NCBI RefSeq assembly: GCF_900142805.1
Contig: NZ_FRCF01000004.1
Coordinates: 1-64,000 of the forward strand
Length of the DNA stretch: 64,000 nt
Direction: 5' to 3'
Source of the DNA: Lacicoccus alkaliphilus DSM 16010
GTDB lineage: Bacteria; Bacillota; Bacilli; Staphylococcales; Salinicoccaceae
Position 1 is the first letter of the stretch. Each line of letters opens with the position of its first letter. The translations under genes were made by a program, and so were the position numbers. The notes beneath the pieces are model-generated. The model ran no database searches. It was not told the DNA's origin and worked only from the letters and a program-made list of their open reading frames with translations. This document shows, one piece after another, positions 25,565-35,340 of the stretch.

Positions 25565-25657
25565 GGGGGCACTGCAGCTTGCAAATGCTTGCCGTATGTT
25601 GTTAGGATTAAGTATCTATGAAAGTACGCATTCTCGAATTTAAGAAGGAGTCGTTTG

Positions 25658-26143
25658 ATGGAGATTTTATGGTGGCTGCTTGTCATAATCAGTTTTGTCC
25701 TCGGTTTCGTAGGAGTCATTGCACCGGTCATCCCTTCAGTGGTGATGTTCTGGGTGGGCTTTTTAATTTACCACTTTTTGATCAACAGTGAAACATTGAC
25801 CTGGATGTTCTGGCTCGTCGCTGCAGTTTTGACTGCACTCGTGTTCGTCAGTGACCTGGTCGCAAACAGCTATTTCGTCAAGAAATACGGCGGTTCGAAA
25901 AAGAGTGAAGCCGCAGCGATTGTCGGCGTCATCGTAGGGATGTTCGTCTATCCGCCGTTCGGTATCATTTTCGTGCCTTTCGTTTTTGTGCTTGCACTTG
26001 AATTTATAAACACGCGGGACATCAATGCAGCTTTCAGGGCAGCGTTGGGTTCATTGCTCGCATTTTTTGCGAGTTCGGCATTCAATCTGGTGATATATAT
26101 ACTGCTGATCATCTGGTTCCTGCTGGATGCATTCGTATTTTAA
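25658..26143 (+). CDS. DUF456-like membrane protein, 161 aa
   Basis: A membrane protein with five to six hydrophobic segments and the pattern GFVGVIAPVIPSVVMFWVGF at the N-terminus, which resembles the glycine/proline-rich start of DUF456 proteins. The function of that family is unknown. The ATG at 25658 follows AAGGAG by seven bases; the TTG at 25655 is one codon upstream. A perfect bidirectional terminator follows. Confidence 0.7.
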   Translation: MEILWWLLVIISFVLGFVGVIAPVIPSVVMFWVGFLIYHFLINSETLTWMFWLVAAVLTALVFVSDLVANSYFVKKYGGSKKSEAAAIVGVIVGMFVYPPFGIIFVPFVFVLALEFINTRDINAAFRAALGSLLAFFASSAFNLVIYILLIIWFLLDAFVF

Positions 26144-26145
26144 AG

Positions 26146-26188
26146 GAAAAAGGTGATTACAAATTCAATTTGTAATCACCTTTTTTTT
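26146..26188. terminator. Bidirectional terminator
   Basis: AAAAAGGTGATTACAAATT and its complement form a 19-base stem with a one-base centre and T runs on both sides, between the DUF456-like gene and the opp operon end. Confidence 0.92.
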
Positions 26189-26190
26189 GA

Positions 26191-27282
26191 TTATTGATTC
26201 ATTTTTTCCTTTGCTTCTGCAGTGTCGCGACTTTCTTCGTCGAGTACTTTGCGGACATCTTTCATTTCGTGGGTCGGCTTGTGCCTGCCTTCCTGGATGT
26301 CGATTGCGTAGTGGCATGCGACATCATGCTGGCCGGCATATGTCTCATCCTTATGCTCAAGGACCGGGATCTCCGTACGGCATTTATCTGTAGCAAAAGG
26401 ACATCTCGTATGGAACCTGCAGCCCGTCGGCGGATCGATCGGTGAAGGCACATCCCCGCGGAGGAAGATGCGCTCACTTTTATTCTTCGGATCCGGTACC
26501 GGGATGGCCGAGAGCAGGGCTTTCGTGTAAGGGTGCTGAGGGTTGTCGAAGATGCTCTTCGTGTCCCCCATCTCTACGATCTTACCAAGATACATCACTA
26601 TGATCCTGTCAGAGATGTGCCTCACGACACCAAGGTCGTGTGCGATGAATAAATAAGTGAGTCCCATCTCCCGCTGCAGCCTCTGCAGCAGATTCAGCAC
26701 CTGTGCCTGAATGGATACGTCAAGGGCGCTGACCGCCTCGTCGGCGATGATCAGCTTCGGGTCCACGGCAAGGGCGCGTGCAATACCGATGCGCTGACGC
26801 TGGCCGCCTGAGAATTCATGGGGGAAGCGGTCGATCTGGTGTTTTTGAAGTCCGACCGTTTCCATGATATCAAGTGCGCGCTGTTCCCTGTCTTTAGGTT
26901 TTCCGATGTTCTGTATCTCCATCGCTTCAATCAAAGTCATTTTAACGGTTTTCCTCGGGTTCAATGATGCATATGGATCCTGGAAAATGATCTGCATCTC
27001 ACTCCGCATCTTCCGCATCTCCGATTTGCTCAGTGAAAGGATATCCTTGCCCTGGAAATGAACCTCGCCTTCAGTCGGTTCATCGAGGCGCAGTATCGCC
27101 CGGCCCGTAGTCGATTTACCGCAGCCGGATTCCCCGACGACGGAGACCGTTTCACCTTCATTGATATGGAAGCTGACATCATCGACGGCTTTGACATGAT
27201 TCACGGTGCGTCCGAGGAAGCCGCCTTTGATGGGGAAGTACTGTTTGAGCCCCTCGACTTTAAGAAGAACGTTCTTTGTCAT
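26191..27282 (-). CDS. Oligopeptide/dipeptide ABC transporter ATP-binding protein (OppF/DppF)
   Basis: One of two ATPase subunits of a peptide importer. Walker A is [13 protein letters not shown] (near residue 50), the signature is [15 protein letters not shown], and Walker B is LIIADEA. A C-terminal oligopeptide-type cysteine motif [14 protein letters not shown] is present, followed by a charged tail. The start at 27282 follows AGGAGG and overlaps the oppD end by 23 bases. The operon order on the minus strand is oppC-oppB-oppD-oppF. Confidence 0.93.
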   Translation of the reverse strand: MTKNVLLKVEGLKQYFPIKGGFLGRTVNHVKAVDDVSFHINEGETVSVVGESGCGKSTTGRAILRLDEPTEGEVHFQGKDILSLSKSEMRKMRSEMQIIFQDPYASLNPRKTVKMTLIEAMEIQNIGKPKDREQRALDIMETVGLQKHQIDRFPHEFSGGQRQRIGIARALAVDPKLIIADEAVSALDVSIQAQVLNLLQRLQREMGLTYLFIAHDLGVVRHISDRIIVMYLGKIVEMGDTKSIFDNPQHPYTKALLSAIPVPDPKNKSERIFLRGDVPSPIDPPTGCRFHTRCPFATDKCRTEIPVLEHKDETYAGQHDVACHYAIDIQEGRHKPTHEMKDVRKVLDEESRDTAEAKEKMNQ

Positions 27283-28273
27283 ATACTTTTACCTCCTCTC
27301 CGTCCCATTCATCAGTGTAGATCCAGCATCTGACGTCATTGCCGTCCTCCTGTGTCTCAAGGGCAGGAAGCGACGAACAGATGTCGCTGGCGTATGGGCA
27401 TCGTGGTGCAAAACGGCAGCCGGATGGCATTTCATCCGGTGAAGGCACGTTGCCTTTGATTGGAATCAGTTCGTCCTGATCCAGATCGTGACGCGGCAGT
27501 GAATTCAACAGGCCGACTGTATAAGGGTGGCGCGGGTTTTCAAATAAAGTCTCGACATCCGCAAATTCAACCACCTTGCCACAATACATGACTGCAACAT
27601 AGTCACATGTTTCAGCGACGACACCGAGGTCATGGGTGATCATCACCACACTCATGCCTATTTCTTCCTGCAATTCCTTGATCAGTTCGAGTATCTGTGC
27701 CTGGATGGTCACATCAAGTGCTGTCGTCGGCTCATCCGCGATCAGCAATTCAGGCTTACAGGCGAGGGCCATCGCAATCATCACGCGCTGCCTCATGCCG
27801 CCGGAAAGCTCGTATGGATATTGATCCACACGTTTATCCGGTGAAGGTATGCCGACAAGCTCAAGCATTTCTATCGAACGCTTCGTTCCGGCCTTCTTAT
27901 CCAGCCCCTGGTGGATTTTGAAGGATTCCCTCAGCTGCTGTCCGACGGTGTACACCGGGTTCAGGGAAGTCATCGGTTCCTGGAAGATCATGGATATTTC
28001 GTTGCCCCGGATCTGTCTCATCCGTGATTCTTTGGCAGTGGTGATTTCCTCGCCTTTGAAGCTGATGCTGCCGTCCACAATCTTACCCGGATCATCAATC
28101 AGCTTTAAAATCGACAGGGCGGTGATACTTTTACCTGAACCTGATTCGCCGACGATGCCGAGCGTCTTTCCTCTGGGCACGTTAAAAGTAACACCGTCGA
28201 CCGCTTTTATCTCATTTCCTTCCACAAAGAAGGAAGTTTTTAAATTATTCACATCAAGTATGTTATCTGACAT
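27260..28273 (-). CDS. Oligopeptide/dipeptide ABC transporter ATP-binding protein (OppD/DppD)
   Basis: The second ATPase subunit. Walker A is [13 protein letters not shown], the signature is [15 protein letters not shown], Walker B is [12 protein letters not shown], and the C-terminal cysteine motif [14 protein letters not shown] is present. The ATG at 28273 follows GGGAGTG; a GTG at 28282 would overlap this site. The protein is 337 aa. Substrate range (peptide, or nickel-type ligands) is set by the binding proteins. Confidence 0.93.
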   Translation of the reverse strand: MSDNILDVNNLKTSFFVEGNEIKAVDGVTFNVPRGKTLGIVGESGSGKSITALSILKLIDDPGKIVDGSISFKGEEITTAKESRMRQIRGNEISMIFQEPMTSLNPVYTVGQQLRESFKIHQGLDKKAGTKRSIEMLELVGIPSPDKRVDQYPYELSGGMRQRVMIAMALACKPELLIADEPTTALDVTIQAQILELIKELQEEIGMSVVMITHDLGVVAETCDYVAVMYCGKVVEFADVETLFENPRHPYTVGLLNSLPRHDLDQDELIPIKGNVPSPDEMPSGCRFAPRCPYASDICSSLPALETQEDGNDVRCWIYTDEWDGEEVKVYDKERSS

Positions 28274-28289
28274 TTTTGTCACTCCCTAC

Positions 28290-29210
28290 CTAGTTTAGGT
28301 CCACACGCTTGTTCAGCATCCTGTATGAAATATCAACCAGCAGGTTGACGAATACGAAAGTGACGGCGATCACTAGGACAGCACCCTGGACGACAGGGAA
28401 GTCCCTTTGCAGGATCGAGTCGATGATCAGCCGGCCAAGGCCGTTGATCGCGAATACACTTTCTGTCAGTACTGAACCAGCAAGCAAGTAACCGAACTGC
28501 AGACCAACAACGGTTACGACTGGAATCAATGCATTTTTAAGTGCATGACGGAAAATTACGACACGTTCTTTCACACCTTTGGCACGTGCAGTACGTATAT
28601 AATCCTGGTTGATGACATCGAGCATCGAACTCCGTGTCATACGTGCGATGATCGCTGCCCCGGCTGTACCGAGAGCTATGACCGGCAGTACGATCTGGTC
28701 AAGATTACCCCATCCGGTCGGTGCAAACCAGCCGAGTTCGATCGAGAACCACTGGATCAGCATCAAACCGAGCCAGAAGTTTGGCATTGAAAGGCCGAAC
28801 AGAGTAACGATCATAAGTGCAACATCAGAAAAAGAGTAACGTCTGACTGCAGAAACGATGCCTGCCAGCAAACCTAGAACAAGACTGAATATCGTCGAGT
28901 AGATTGCAAGTTCCAAAGTGATGAAGAACCTTGCCTGTATATGATTCATCACCGGAATGTTGTCCCGGATGGATGTGCCAAAATCGAGCTGCAGGGCACT
29001 TGTCAAAAAGTTCCAATACTGTACATAAAGTGGATCGTTCAATCCTAAACGCTGTTCAATGGCACGTACGGTTGCTTCAGGCGCACTTTCGCCGGCCATG
29101 ATGACTGCAGGGTTACCTGGAGTGAGGTGCATCAGACTGAACACAAGTATCGAAACCCCGAGCAGCACAGGTATAAGCTGCAGAATACGTCTAATAATAA
29201 ATGTTGTCAT
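28290..29210 (-). CDS. Peptide ABC transporter permease (OppB/DppB)
   Basis: An inner-membrane permease of 306 aa with six hydrophobic segments. The N-terminus FIIRRILQLIPVLLGVSILVF and the EAA loop (DYIRTARAKGVKERVVIFRH) are typical of DppB-type subunits. AGGAGG precedes the ATG. The gene is 16 bases before oppD and 10 bases after oppC. Confidence 0.93.
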   Translation of the reverse strand: MTTFIIRRILQLIPVLLGVSILVFSLMHLTPGNPAVIMAGESAPEATVRAIEQRLGLNDPLYVQYWNFLTSALQLDFGTSIRDNIPVMNHIQARFFITLELAIYSTIFSLVLGLLAGIVSAVRRYSFSDVALMIVTLFGLSMPNFWLGLMLIQWFSIELGWFAPTGWGNLDQIVLPVIALGTAGAAIIARMTRSSMLDVINQDYIRTARAKGVKERVVIFRHALKNALIPVVTVVGLQFGYLLAGSVLTESVFAINGLGRLIIDSILQRDFPVVQGAVLVIAVTFVFVNLLVDISYRMLNKRVDLN

Positions 29211-29220
29211 GATTTACCTC

Positions 29221-30129
29221 CTAATTTTTTTGTTTAGGATCAATTGCATCTCTCAATCCATCTCCAAATAAGTTGAATGCAAGTACTACGATCACAATCA
29301 TCATACCCGGGAAGAAAGTGATGTGCCCTGCCTGATACATGTAGTTACGCCCGTCATTCAACATCGCACCCCATTCAGGCGTCGGTGGCTGAACACCGAG
29401 ACCCAGGAACGAAAGTCCTGCTGCAGAAAGAATTGCAGAAGCGATGAATAGTGTCGTGTTGACGATGATCGGCGACATGATGTTCGGCAAAATGTGCTGG
29501 AATATGATCTTGCCGTCCCTGGCACCGAGTGCCCGGATGGCATCGACATACTCGAGCTTTTTCGTAGTCAGGGTGGAACCCCGAACGATACGGGCGAATT
29601 GCGGCAGTGAGCCGATTGCAATTGCGATAGTGACGTTGATTGTACTGCCGCCAAGGACAGAAACGATAGCAAGTGCAAGCAGGATGCCCGGGAACGCAAG
29701 CAGAACATCCATTATACGCATGATGATGGTATCAAGCCATCCACCGTAATAACCTGCAAGGATACCAAGTGGGACACCGACAAGTGCACCCATGAATGTG
29801 GCTGCAAAACCGACCCCGAGTGTTATGTACATACCATGCAGTATACGGAAGAAGATATCCCTGCCGAGATGATCAGTTCCAAACCAGTGTGCGGCTGAAG
29901 GACCCTCCAATTTCTCCGTCAGACTTGTGGCATTCGAGTTGACACCAAGTAGATTGTAGTTGGCATCTATTGCACCGAAAATCGACACAAGAAATAAAAA
30001 TGCCAGCACATAAAACCCGACCAGGGCCGACTTGTTCTTTCTAAGCCGTTTGAAAAACTCTTTAAAACTCTTGATACGCGGGTTAACGGGCTTAGTATCC
30101 CGAACCCTCTCTTTAGAAGCGACCGCCAT
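29221..30129 (-). CDS. Peptide ABC transporter permease (OppC/DppC)
   Basis: The second permease, 302 aa, with a cytoplasmic N-terminus, the OppC motif HWFGTDHLGRDIFFRI near residue 82, an EAA loop (EYVDAIRALGARDGKIIFQH), and the end LFGDGLRDAIDPK. AGGGGG lies eight bases before the ATG at 30129. It is the first gene of the minus-strand operon and faces the first binding-protein gene across 266 bases. Confidence 0.93.
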   Translation of the reverse strand: MAVASKERVRDTKPVNPRIKSFKEFFKRLRKNKSALVGFYVLAFLFLVSIFGAIDANYNLLGVNSNATSLTEKLEGPSAAHWFGTDHLGRDIFFRILHGMYITLGVGFAATFMGALVGVPLGILAGYYGGWLDTIIMRIMDVLLAFPGILLALAIVSVLGGSTINVTIAIAIGSLPQFARIVRGSTLTTKKLEYVDAIRALGARDGKIIFQHILPNIMSPIIVNTTLFIASAILSAAGLSFLGLGVQPPTPEWGAMLNDGRNYMYQAGHITFFPGMMIVIVVLAFNLFGDGLRDAIDPKQKN

Positions 30130-30314
30130 TTAAGAGACCCCCTATCATTGAAATTTAGCAATAGTGTGAAAACTATACTTATAATATAGCTATTAAATAA
30201 TAATACATTTTCAAATGCATAATAGCAATGGTAAAAAAGGGGAATAATATCACAAAGCCCGGCTTATCGAATGAAAATGTAAGGGTTTACATATGCTGGG
30301 GGAGTATCATCCCC

Positions 30315-30344
30315 TTTACAAAATCAAATTCATAGTGATACAAT
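30315..30344 (+). promoter_or_regulatory. Possible promoter of the first binding-protein gene
   Basis: TTTACA (30315-30320) and TACAAT (30339-30344) are 18 bases apart, about 50 bases before the ATG. The rest of the 266-base gap is AT-rich and should also hold the opp operon promoter, which could not be placed with confidence. Confidence 0.5.
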
Positions 30345-30395
30345 AGGAAATAATTCCTAGTAAGTCAATAGGGTATTAGAAGGGGAGGTCCATAT

Positions 30396-32072
30396 ATGGA
30401 ATACATACATAGGTTATCTTTATTGGTTTTGTCTGTTTTAGTGCTCACAGCTTGTACGAATGATGGTGATGGTGGGAATTCGGTGTCGGGCAACGAGGAG
30501 AGTGCAGATATTGACGGCGGCAATCTGGTGATATCGACCGGAAATGACATTGTGTCGCTTGATCCGCATGCCAGTAATGAATTGTACTCGGACCAGGTGA
30601 GGAACACGATATACGAAGGTCTGGTGACACAGGACGAAAATTTTGAGATCGAGCCGCTGCTCGCCGAAGAATGGGAACAGTTGGATGATCTGACATGGCG
30701 TTTCGAGTTGAGGGAAGATGTGGAATTCCATGACGGCAGTGCATTCAATGCCGAAGTCGTCAAAGCCAATCTGGACAGGTTGGTTGATCCTGCAGTCGCT
30801 TCCCCGAGACTGAGTCTTTTTGAAATGATCTCGTCGGTTGAGGTCATCGATGAACACACGGTGGAAATCACCACGGAGTATCCGTTTGCCCCGCTGCTCA
30901 GTCATCTGACACATGACGGTGGCGGCATGATCAGTAAAGCAGTCATTGATGAAGACTACAGACAGGCGATTGAAAACTCAGGTGCCGGATATTCGGTCGA
31001 TGAATATTATGAACTGCGTGAAGCGGGCGGGGAATCGTTTGAAGAAGCGGCCGATGAGATTTCAGGTGGAATCGGATCTGTCGTCGATCAGAACCCTGTC
31101 GGCACGAATTATGCAATGTTTGAATCAAGATCACCGGGGGAGAACATCGTCCTCAACAAAAATGAAGACTACTGGCAGGATCCGATGAACCTCGACAGCA
31201 TCACATTCAAAATTGTGGCTGAAACAGGGGCAAGGATGGCCGAACTTGAGACGGGCACATCACATATCATGTTCGGGTATGACTCGAGCAATATCGAAAG
31301 GATTGAAAACCACCCGGAGACGGAGGCATATAATAATTCCAATGTCTCAATTAATTTCATCGGATTCAACACTCAAAAGGCACCGCTCGACGATGTGCGG
31401 GTCAGGCAGGCGATTTCCCATGCAGTGGACCGGCATGAAATTATAGAAGGTATTTTTAATGGTATTGGTGAAGTTCCGAACGGGCCGCTCATCGAAGGTA
31501 TGGCCGGGGACACCGGGGATATCGAGGGATTTGAATACGACCTTGAAGAAGCCGGGCGGCTGATGGGAGAAGCAGGTCACGAAGACGGCTTTGAACTCAG
31601 CATCATTACTAACGATGCACCGGAAAGGGTGGACACGGCGATTTATCTGCAGGAAGCACTCGCTGAACTCAATATCATTGCAACTGTGGAGCAGATCGAG
31701 TGGGGCACTTACCTTGAAGAGGCCTCCTCAGGGGAACATGACGTCTTCCTCCTTGGATGGCCGAACTTCACCGGGGACCCCGACCAGGCACTCTGGCCTC
31801 TGTTCCATTCCAGCATGCATGGTGCCCAGGGCAACCGTACATTTTATGACAATCCGGAACTGGATGCGCTGCTTGAAGCGGGACGCGAGGAAAAGGACGA
31901 AGAAGCACGTGCGGAAATATACGAAGAAGCACAGGCAGTACTTGTCGAAGATGCACCGGCGATTTATTTTAATGAGGGTGTCAGCATGAATGCTTACAGA
32001 AGTGAAGTGGAAGGTTTATATATTGATGACTTCATCAAACCTGATTTCAGGAATGTGACCATAGGCGAATAA
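30396..32072 (+). CDS. Peptide-binding lipoprotein of an ABC transporter (SBP family 5), copy 1
   Basis: An extracellular solute-binding lipoprotein for the adjacent transporter. The signal peptide ends in the lipobox LTAC, so the mature protein starts at Cys20 or near it, followed by an acidic linker. Family 5 features are ISTGNDIVSLDPHASNE and AVDRHEIIEGIFNGIG. A segment of about 45 residues with DEYYELREAGGE is shared with the two paralogues downstream. The length is 558 aa. GGGGAGG precedes the ATG. The ligand (di- or oligopeptide, or other) is not known. Confidence 0.92.
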   Translation: MEYIHRLSLLVLSVLVLTACTNDGDGGNSVSGNEESADIDGGNLVISTGNDIVSLDPHASNELYSDQVRNTIYEGLVTQDENFEIEPLLAEEWEQLDDLTWRFELREDVEFHDGSAFNAEVVKANLDRLVDPAVASPRLSLFEMISSVEVIDEHTVEITTEYPFAPLLSHLTHDGGGMISKAVIDEDYRQAIENSGAGYSVDEYYELREAGGESFEEAADEISGGIGSVVDQNPVGTNYAMFESRSPGENIVLNKNEDYWQDPMNLDSITFKIVAETGARMAELETGTSHIMFGYDSSNIERIENHPETEAYNNSNVSINFIGFNTQKAPLDDVRVRQAISHAVDRHEIIEGIFNGIGEVPNGPLIEGMAGDTGDIEGFEYDLEEAGRLMGEAGHEDGFELSIITNDAPERVDTAIYLQEALAELNIIATVEQIEWGTYLEEASSGEHDVFLLGWPNFTGDPDQALWPLFHSSMHGAQGNRTFYDNPELDALLEAGREEKDEEARAEIYEEAQAVLVEDAPAIYFNEGVSMNAYRSEVEGLYIDDFIKPDFRNVTIGE

Positions 32073-32075
32073 CTG

Positions 32076-32112
32076 AAAAGACCCGTGCGGGGAACCCCGC
32101 ACGGGTCTTTTG
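32076..32112. terminator. Bidirectional terminator
   Basis: AAAAGACCCGTGCGGGG and its perfect complement form a 17-base stem with a two-base centre, between the binding-protein gene and the convergent alcohol dehydrogenase gene. Confidence 0.92.
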
Positions 32113-32122
32113 GTTCCATGAT

Positions 32123-33253
32123 TTACGGCTTCATGACGACTTTGATGCAGTCGTCATCATGGGCATCGAAGATCTGATACATCTTTTCAGCTTTCTTGAG
32201 CGGCACATTATGGGTGATGATGTCGGTCGGATCGATTTTCCCGTCCTTCACCATCTGGTAAAGCTCCGGCATGTAATGGATCACGGGTGCCTGCCCGGCT
32301 TTGACAGTGACGTTGCGTGAGAATATACGGTGCATCGGATACCCTGCAGCCGGTGCGCCGTATATTCCGGTCAGCTGGATGGTGCCGAACTTTCTGACCA
32401 TCCTTGCTGCCAGTATGATCGGATCGATGGTGCCGATCTGTCCTCCCAATGTTTTGATGCGGTCTTTTTTGGTGATTTCACCATCCATGCCGACACAGTC
32501 GATGACGACTTCAGCACCGCCTTTAGTCATTTCATGTACGTAATCCCCGATGTTGGCGATTTCCTTATAATTGTATGCTTCCACACTGTTGGTGCGTTTC
32601 GCATGATTCAGCCTCACCTGGTCATGGTCGATTGCGATGACACGGCTCGCGCCTTTCATCCATGCGAATTTCTGGGTCATGAGTCCGACCGGCCCGGAGC
32701 CCAGGATGACGACCGTGTCCCCGTCTTTCACACCGCTGTGGTCGACACTCCAGTAGGCTGTCGGCATGACGTCCGACAGAAAGAGCAGGCTCTCATCCTC
32801 CAGTTCACTGTCCTCAGGCACGAGGAAGGAAGTGAAGTCTGCATAAGGCACACGCAAATATTCCGCCTGCCCGCCCGGATAATTACCGAAGAGTTCTGAA
32901 AATCCAAAGTAAGCGCCTGTATCGAGATGAGGATTGGAATTGTCGCACTGGCTCTCCATCTGGTTCTGGCAGAAGTGGCATTCCCCGCAGCTGATGTTGA
33001 AAGGAATGACGACGCGGTCGCCGACCTTTCTGTTTTTGACCCCCGGTCCGACTTCTTCTACGATACCCATGGGTTCATGGCCGATGATGTAGTCGTTGGT
33101 GATCGGCATGGTTTTACGGTACAGATGCAGATCAGAGCCGCATATCGCGGTAGAGGTCACCCGTATGATCATATCCGTGCCTTCCTGTATCTCAGGTGCT
33201 TTCATCTTTTTGACTTTAACTTTGTTTTTCCCTTGTACAGTTACCGCCTGCAA
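32123..33253 (-). CDS. Zinc-dependent alcohol dehydrogenase family protein
   Basis: A medium-chain zinc dehydrogenase of 376 aa, close to the glutathione-independent formaldehyde dehydrogenase-like group. The catalytic zinc site is CGSDLHLYR and GHEPMGIVEEVG, structural-type cysteines are in CGECHFCQNQMESQC, and the NAD motif is VILGSGPVGLM. The start is read as TTG at 33253, giving MQAVTVQGKNK, ten bases after AAAGGA; the GTG at 33262 would nearly touch that site. It interrupts the series of binding-protein genes on the opposite strand and has a sigma-B-like promoter. Confidence 0.88.
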   Translation of the reverse strand: MQAVTVQGKNKVKVKKMKAPEIQEGTDMIIRVTSTAICGSDLHLYRKTMPITNDYIIGHEPMGIVEEVGPGVKNRKVGDRVVIPFNISCGECHFCQNQMESQCDNSNPHLDTGAYFGFSELFGNYPGGQAEYLRVPYADFTSFLVPEDSELEDESLLFLSDVMPTAYWSVDHSGVKDGDTVVILGSGPVGLMTQKFAWMKGASRVIAIDHDQVRLNHAKRTNSVEAYNYKEIANIGDYVHEMTKGGAEVVIDCVGMDGEITKKDRIKTLGGQIGTIDPIILAARMVRKFGTIQLTGIYGAPAAGYPMHRIFSRNVTVKAGQAPVIHYMPELYQMVKDGKIDPTDIITHNVPLKKAEKMYQIFDAHDDDCIKVVMKP

Positions 33254-33289
33254 AATAGACACATCCTTTACATGATATTTTCATATTTA

Positions 33290-33315
33290 ATTCCCCAACC
33301 AGGAAAAATTGAAAC
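33290..33315 (-). promoter_or_regulatory. Possible sigma-B promoter of the alcohol dehydrogenase gene
   Basis: On the minus strand GTTTCA is followed after 14 bases by GGGAAT, one base off each half of the sigma-B consensus (GTTTAA, GGGTAT). The -10 lies about 37 bases before the TTG start. Confidence 0.5.
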
Positions 33316-33411
33316 ATTCTGAAAAGCGGAGCTGCATTTTATTGAACTTCCAGGCCATGTGCGAGGTGGTGTTCACGATTTGATTATCCATCAGCGGGCG
33401 GAAGTGGTATA

Positions 33412-33426
33412 AAATTTCTGAAAATT
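33412..33426. promoter_or_regulatory. CodY-type box before binding-protein copy 2
   Basis: AAATTTCTGAAAATT differs from the CodY consensus AATTTTCWGAAAATT at one base. It ends five bases before a -35 box, a position that would allow repression. CodY commonly represses peptide transport genes when branched-chain amino acids and GTP are plentiful. Confidence 0.6.
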
Positions 33427-33431
33427 TTCTA

Positions 33432-33460
33432 TTGATTGAATTAACAGATTGAAGTATCAT
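33432..33460 (+). promoter_or_regulatory. Sigma-A promoter of binding-protein copy 2
   Basis: TTGATT (33432-33437) and TATCAT (33455-33460) are 17 bases apart, directly after the CodY-type box. Confidence 0.6.
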
Positions 33461-33492
33461 GTTTATAACTTAGGGAAACGAGGGGGATGTAT

Positions 33493-35184
33493 ATGAAAAG
33501 CTTTTGGAGGTTATTTTTAGTCAGTGTCATGGTGCTTGTACTCGCAGCATGTACTGATGATGACGGTGTCGATGAAGAAGCGGCGGAAGGGGACGGTTCT
33601 GACGAACAGACAGAAACTGCCGACGGCGGTGATCTCACGATCGCCATTCCAAGTGATGCAGTATCAATGGATCCGCACGGCAGCAATGATGTGCCGTCGG
33701 AGCAGGTACGTGATGAGATATATGAAGGGCTGGTCACCCAAGATGAAGACCTGGAGATCGTTCCATTGCTTGCTGAAGACTGGGAAGAAATAGATGAAAC
33801 GACCATGGAATTCACTTTACAGGAAGGTGTCGTTTTCCATGACGGCAGTGAATTCAATGCAGAAGTGGTCAAAGCGAACATTGAGCGTCTGCTTGACCCT
33901 GCTGTGGCTTCACCGAGGGCCTTCCTTCTGGACATGGTTGAAAATGTCAATGTCGTCGATGACTATACAGTCCAGTTGGAACTTGAATATGCATATTCTC
34001 CGCTTTTGAATAACCTGTCGCATGGTGCGGGTAAGTTCATAAGTAAAGACCTGATCGATGCGGATTACGAAAATGCATTATCCGAAGCGGGAGAAGATAT
34101 GTCGGTCGAAGAGTATTATGAACTCCGCGATGAAGGCGGTGATGACCACGAAGAAGTTGCAAACGCAATTGCCGGGGACATCAGCAGCCTGATTGAACAG
34201 GAGCCTGTCGGCACGAACTATATGCAGTTCGAATCAAGGAATCCAGGTGAAAACACTGTGCTTACAAAGTATGAAGACTACCGGGACGGACCTGCGACGA
34301 TAGACAGCGTGACTTACAAAGTTGTGACCGAAACCGGTTCACGCATCGCCGAACTTGAAACAGGATCTTCCGACTTCATACTGGCGGTCCAATCCAGCAA
34401 TATCGACCGGGTGGAGGATAATGATGACGTGACGCTCAGCCGAAATGAATCGGTGTCGATCGACTATATCGGCTTCAACACTGAAAGTGAACCGCTCGAC
34501 GATCCGCTTGTCCGCCAGGCGATCACACATGCATTCGATAAAGAAGCGGTATTGTCAGGCGTCTACAATGATTCCGGAAGACCGGCAGTGGCACCGCTTG
34601 CACCGGACGTGCTCGGATATTCGGAAGATCTTGAAGGACTCGAATATGATCTGGACAGGGCACAGGAGCTGTTGGAAGAAGCAGGACACGGGGACGGCTT
34701 CGACATCAACCTGATGGTCAATGATGATAACCCCGAGCGGGTGGATATGGCTGTATTCCTGCAGGAATCCCTTTCCGACCTGGATATCAATGTCAATGTG
34801 GAGCAGGTCGAGTGGGGCGCGTATCTGGATGCCACGGCAGCCGGAGAGCATGATATGTTCATCCTGGGCTGGTCGAACTCGACCGGTGACCCGGATAACG
34901 GTATATCGCCGCTGTTCCACTCCGATAATATGGGAGATACCGGCAACCGTTCCTTCTTTGCCAACGACGAACTGGATGCACTGCTTGATGAAGGGGCACA
35001 GGTGACCGAAGATGACGAACGTCAGGAGATTTACGAAGAGGCACAGCAGATCCTGGTCGACGAAGCACCGGCAATCTTCGTCCGTCATGGTGAAAACTTG
35101 AATGCTTACAACAACAATGTCGAAGGTATCTATATCGACAGTTACAACATCTTTGATTTCAGGGAAGTGACATTTGCAGAATAA
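33493..35184 (+). CDS. Peptide-binding lipoprotein (SBP family 5), copy 2
   Basis: A paralogue of the protein at 30396 with the same design: signal peptide with lipobox LAAC, an acidic linker rich in Asp and Glu, then the family 5 domain (IPSDAVSMDPHGSND, VEEYYELRDEGGD, HAFDKEAVLSGVYND). The protein is 563 aa. The ATG at 33493 lies six bases after GAGGGGG; the ATG at 33487 touches that site. No permease genes are adjacent on this strand, so it probably uses the OppBCDF proteins encoded at 26191-30129. Confidence 0.92.
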   Translation: MKSFWRLFLVSVMVLVLAACTDDDGVDEEAAEGDGSDEQTETADGGDLTIAIPSDAVSMDPHGSNDVPSEQVRDEIYEGLVTQDEDLEIVPLLAEDWEEIDETTMEFTLQEGVVFHDGSEFNAEVVKANIERLLDPAVASPRAFLLDMVENVNVVDDYTVQLELEYAYSPLLNNLSHGAGKFISKDLIDADYENALSEAGEDMSVEEYYELRDEGGDDHEEVANAIAGDISSLIEQEPVGTNYMQFESRNPGENTVLTKYEDYRDGPATIDSVTYKVVTETGSRIAELETGSSDFILAVQSSNIDRVEDNDDVTLSRNESVSIDYIGFNTESEPLDDPLVRQAITHAFDKEAVLSGVYNDSGRPAVAPLAPDVLGYSEDLEGLEYDLDRAQELLEEAGHGDGFDINLMVNDDNPERVDMAVFLQESLSDLDINVNVEQVEWGAYLDATAAGEHDMFILGWSNSTGDPDNGISPLFHSDNMGDTGNRSFFANDELDALLDEGAQVTEDDERQEIYEEAQQILVDEAPAIFVRHGENLNAYNNNVEGIYIDSYNIFDFREVTFAE

Positions 35185-35191
35185 TTTTATG

Positions 35192-35219
35192 AAAAAGGAG
35201 GGGTTGTCCTCCTTTTTTT
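35192..35219 (+). terminator. Terminator after binding-protein copy 2
   Basis: AAAAAGGAGG pairs with CCTCCTTTTTTT across a short loop, eight bases past the stop. Confidence 0.8.
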
Positions 35220-35261
35220 GTTTGCCCTGGATTTCAATTGTAAGATATTTCAAAAGTTTCG

Positions 35262-35290
35262 TTGAAATAAAAAAAGTATTGAGGTATATT
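35262..35290 (+). promoter_or_regulatory. Sigma-A promoter of binding-protein copy 3
   Basis: TTGAAA (35262-35267) and TATATT (35285-35290) are 17 bases apart, 50 bases before the ATG. No clear CodY box is seen here. Confidence 0.6.
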
Positions 35291-35340
35291 TAAAAAAGGT
35301 CAGGAATTTCATTTGATTTTAATATTAGGAGGTAAGGTGT

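Noticed and set aside
30130-30395. CodY box in the opp/binding-protein 1 gap
   Set aside because: The best candidate, around CATTTTCAAATGCAT, has about five mismatches to the consensus.
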